This document shows positions 5,007 to 6,261 of a DNA stretch of 6,261 nucleotides, one piece after another (within the stretch, counting starts at the first letter, position 1; every line of letters begins with the position of its first letter). The notes beneath the pieces were generated by a model. The model was not told the origin of the DNA, made no database searches, and was given only the letters and a program-made list of their open reading frames with translations. The translations under genes were made by a program, and so were the position numbers. This DNA comes from an uncultured Clostridia bacterium (GTDB lineage Bacteria > Bacillota_A > Clostridia > Oscillospirales > Ruminococcaceae), in assembly GCA_947169455.1 (NCBI GenBank), contig CAMVPV010000093.1, positions 1 through 6,261 on the forward strand, written 5' to 3'.

Positions 5007-5873
5007 TTACGCCTTGTGGTGGACGTAAATGCCGGCGGTCTTGTTCGCATACACCGCGCAGAGACCGTAGGTCCTGTATCCGTACTTCCACGCATCGGCA
5101 TCGGGATTGATATCGGGGGAGATGATCTTGGGAACGGCGTGCTTGGTGAACTGGAGCACTGCGCCCTTGTGGACTATCATGAAATTGATATCCTTGCCGC
5201 CGGACGCCTTTGCATAGCCGCCGGATTCCTCACCCTCGGTGGTGCCGTCGTTGAGCTTCACCTTTGTGTAGAACCTCGTTGCGGGAACAGGAACGACGCT
5301 CTCGAAGGACGCAAACACCGCCTTTGATTTGGTGGTATCCATATCATCGATAAGACCCTTTATGGTAGGTGTGATGAAGAGCACTCTGCCCTCTGCGGGT
5401 ACCTCTGCCTCGTCCATAGCGGAAACGGCTGCTCTTATCGCGGCGACGGCAGCAGTGCCGGTAGCGAGGTCGCCTGTGCCGGAGGAAACATTGTCGGCGG
5501 AGGCGTATTCGGCAAATCTGAATGCATCCATTTCGGGAACGACCTTTGTGCGCACGAATTCGCCTGCGAGCTTTCCGAACGCGACGTTCTGGGTCTCCTC
5601 ATTGTCCATATTGTCGATTGTGAACATACGGCCTCTTTCGTAATTGAAAGCGGCAGTCTCCCATGTAAGGCTCACGCTTCCGGTGACGTAGCCGGAATTT
5701 CTCGAATAATCGGCGAGCCCGTCCATGCTGAGCTTGGGGATAACGATCTCGTTGGCGTTCGCGCCTGCCCTTGCGAGGGATGCATCGCTTTCGAGCACAG
5801 CGGTGACGGCGCTTGTCTTATAGACCTCGTCGAGCAGGTCTGCGTACTTTTTAGCCAGTGTGATAGAATTCAT
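5007..5873 (-). CDS. Major capsid protein (HK97 fold)
   Basis: 288 residues, the shell subunit of the phage head. The N-terminal region MNSITLAKKYADLLDEVYK is characteristic of a capsid family common in phages of Clostridia. It is followed by GLADYSRNSGYVTGSVSLTW at 52-71 and RGRMFTIDNMDNEETQNVAF at 80-99. The spine-helix-like segment KLAGEFVRTKVVPEMDAFRF spans 101-120. A helical domain (AAVAAIRAAVSAMDEAEVP) leads to the core sheet (RVLFITPTIKGLIDD), and the C-terminus carries YRTYGLCAVYANKTAGIYVH. There is no long N-terminal delta domain, so the protein probably assembles without a fused scaffold. The separate acidic protein upstream may matter for this. The ATG has GGAG nine bases upstream. 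The family assignment is confident, though made without an alignment. Confidence 0.93.
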   Translation of the reverse strand: MNSITLAKKYADLLDEVYKTSAVTAVLESDASLARAGANANEIVIPKLSMDGLADYSRNSGYVTGSVSLTWETAAFNYERGRMFTIDNMDNEETQNVAFGKLAGEFVRTKVVPEMDAFRFAEYASADNVSSGTGDLATGTAAVAAIRAAVSAMDEAEVPAEGRVLFITPTIKGLIDDMDTTKSKAVFASFESVVPVPATRFYTKVKLNDGTTEGEESGGYAKASGGKDINFMIVHKGAVLQFTKHAVPKIISPDINPDADAWKYGYRTYGLCAVYANKTAGIYVHHKA

Positions 5874-5903
5874 ATAAATACACTCCTTTAAAAATCATAA
5901 TGG

Positions 5904-6167
5904 TCATTTCAATCCGAAAGCGCGTCTGAGCAGATCGTCCGAGGGCGAAACATCGTCGGTCATATAGACGCCTGTGCGGATGTGCTTTTCGGTCTCTCCG
6001 GTATCTTCCTCTGCCGTTTCCGGTGCGGTATCTTCCGGAAGATCTTCCGTATCATCATCCTCTGCCGTTTCGGGAACGGTATTTTCCGTGATATTTTCCG
6101 CGGGTGCAGTTTCCGGAATATTTTCCTGTGCGGATATAACTGTCTCTGCATTTGTATTTTCCTCCAT
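5904..6167 (-). CDS. Small, very acidic protein upstream of the capsid gene
   Basis: 87 residues, about 26 of them Asp or Glu and only five Lys or Arg. The first two thirds are built from loose repeats around P-E-T-A (three occurrences) with runs such as AEDDDTED and AEEDTGET. At DNA level CCTCTGCCGTTTC occurs twice (6008-6020, 6059-6071). This part is probably disordered. A short ordered-looking tail follows: HIRTGVYMTDDVSPSDDLLRRAFGLK in two pieces, ending in a basic, helical LLRRAFGLK. The start has AGGAGG seven bases before ATG. Lying directly before the major capsid gene, it could be a small scaffold, a capsid chaperone or a decoration protein. No family can be named and the role is inference. 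Confidence 0.72.
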   Translation of the reverse strand: MEENTNAETVISAQENIPETAPAENITENTVPETAEDDDTEDLPEDTAPETAEEDTGETEKHIRTGVYMTDDVSPSDDLLRRAFGLK

Positions 6168-6207
6168 GATATCACCTCCTCATAGAGTTCATTGTTTATT
6201 TTTCAAG

Positions 6208-6261
6208 ATATTACTTCGGCAATTATTTATCGATAAAATCAAATATAACATAAAGCTGTAT
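6208..6261 (+). repeat. 54-bp direct repeat, copy 2 (runs off the window)
   Basis: Exact copy of 4050-4103, including TA plus TTACTTCGGCAATTA at 6209-6225 and the 12-bp palindrome TTTATCGATAAA (6226-6237). It is probably the near end of a second full MITE-like element whose other end lies outside the window. It sits 40 bases upstream of the acidic protein gene. In 6168-6207 I see only that gene's ribosome binding site and short AT-rich sequence. Confidence 0.9.

Noticed and set aside
6168..6196. Very short minus-strand frame (ATG AAC TCT ATG AGG AGG TGA) before the acidic protein gene
   Set aside because: Six codons, formed by the ribosome binding site itself. No sign of a leader peptide mechanism.

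Overview
The window is a stretch of a phage or prophage late (virion structure) operon. Every convincing gene lies on the minus strand, so it reads from high to low coordinates. The likely host is a Gram-positive member of the Clostridia, perhaps Ruminococcus-like. I infer this from the strong AGGAGG-type ribosome binding sites, the moderately high GC content, and the resemblance of the capsid, Gp15 and adaptor-like proteins to those of phages of gut Clostridia. No integrase, attachment site, lysis gene, tRNA or CRISPR array is visible, so whether the phage is intact cannot be judged.

Reading in the direction of transcription, the window opens (6261-6208) inside an AT-rich repeat. Next come a small, very acidic protein (6167-5904), an HK97-fold major capsid protein (5873-5007), a head-tail connector-like protein (4985-4584) and a probable head-closure protein (about 4579-4250). 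The tight packing is then broken by a 276-nt non-coding gap (4249-3974). This gap holds a GC-rich hairpin segment and a complete 101-bp MITE-like element with 15-bp terminal inverted repeats flanked by TA. The repeat at the other end of the window is a second copy of the same element, so two copies in the same orientation bracket the four-gene capsid block. Transcription continues into a probable tail terminator (3973-3605, TTG start), a probable tail tube protein (3612-3199), a Gp15-family tail chaperone (3202-2720), a 72-residue protein (2718-2500), a small adaptor-like tail protein (2510-2127), a baseplate hub (2104-863) and an unrecognised tail-tip protein (869-42). The first seven codons of a further gene lie at 22-1.

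The genes follow the usual order of a siphophage head-tail module: capsid, connector, closure, terminator, tube, chaperone, adaptor, hub, tip. The clear anomaly is the tape measure protein. It normally follows the chaperone as the longest gene of the module, but here that position holds only a 72-residue reading frame. The module is therefore either a natural minimal-tail system, a deleted prophage, or something that uses capsid and tail proteins in an unconventional way. Two further oddities are the apparent ATT start of the tail-tip gene and the repeat pair around the capsid genes, which could support their loss by recombination.
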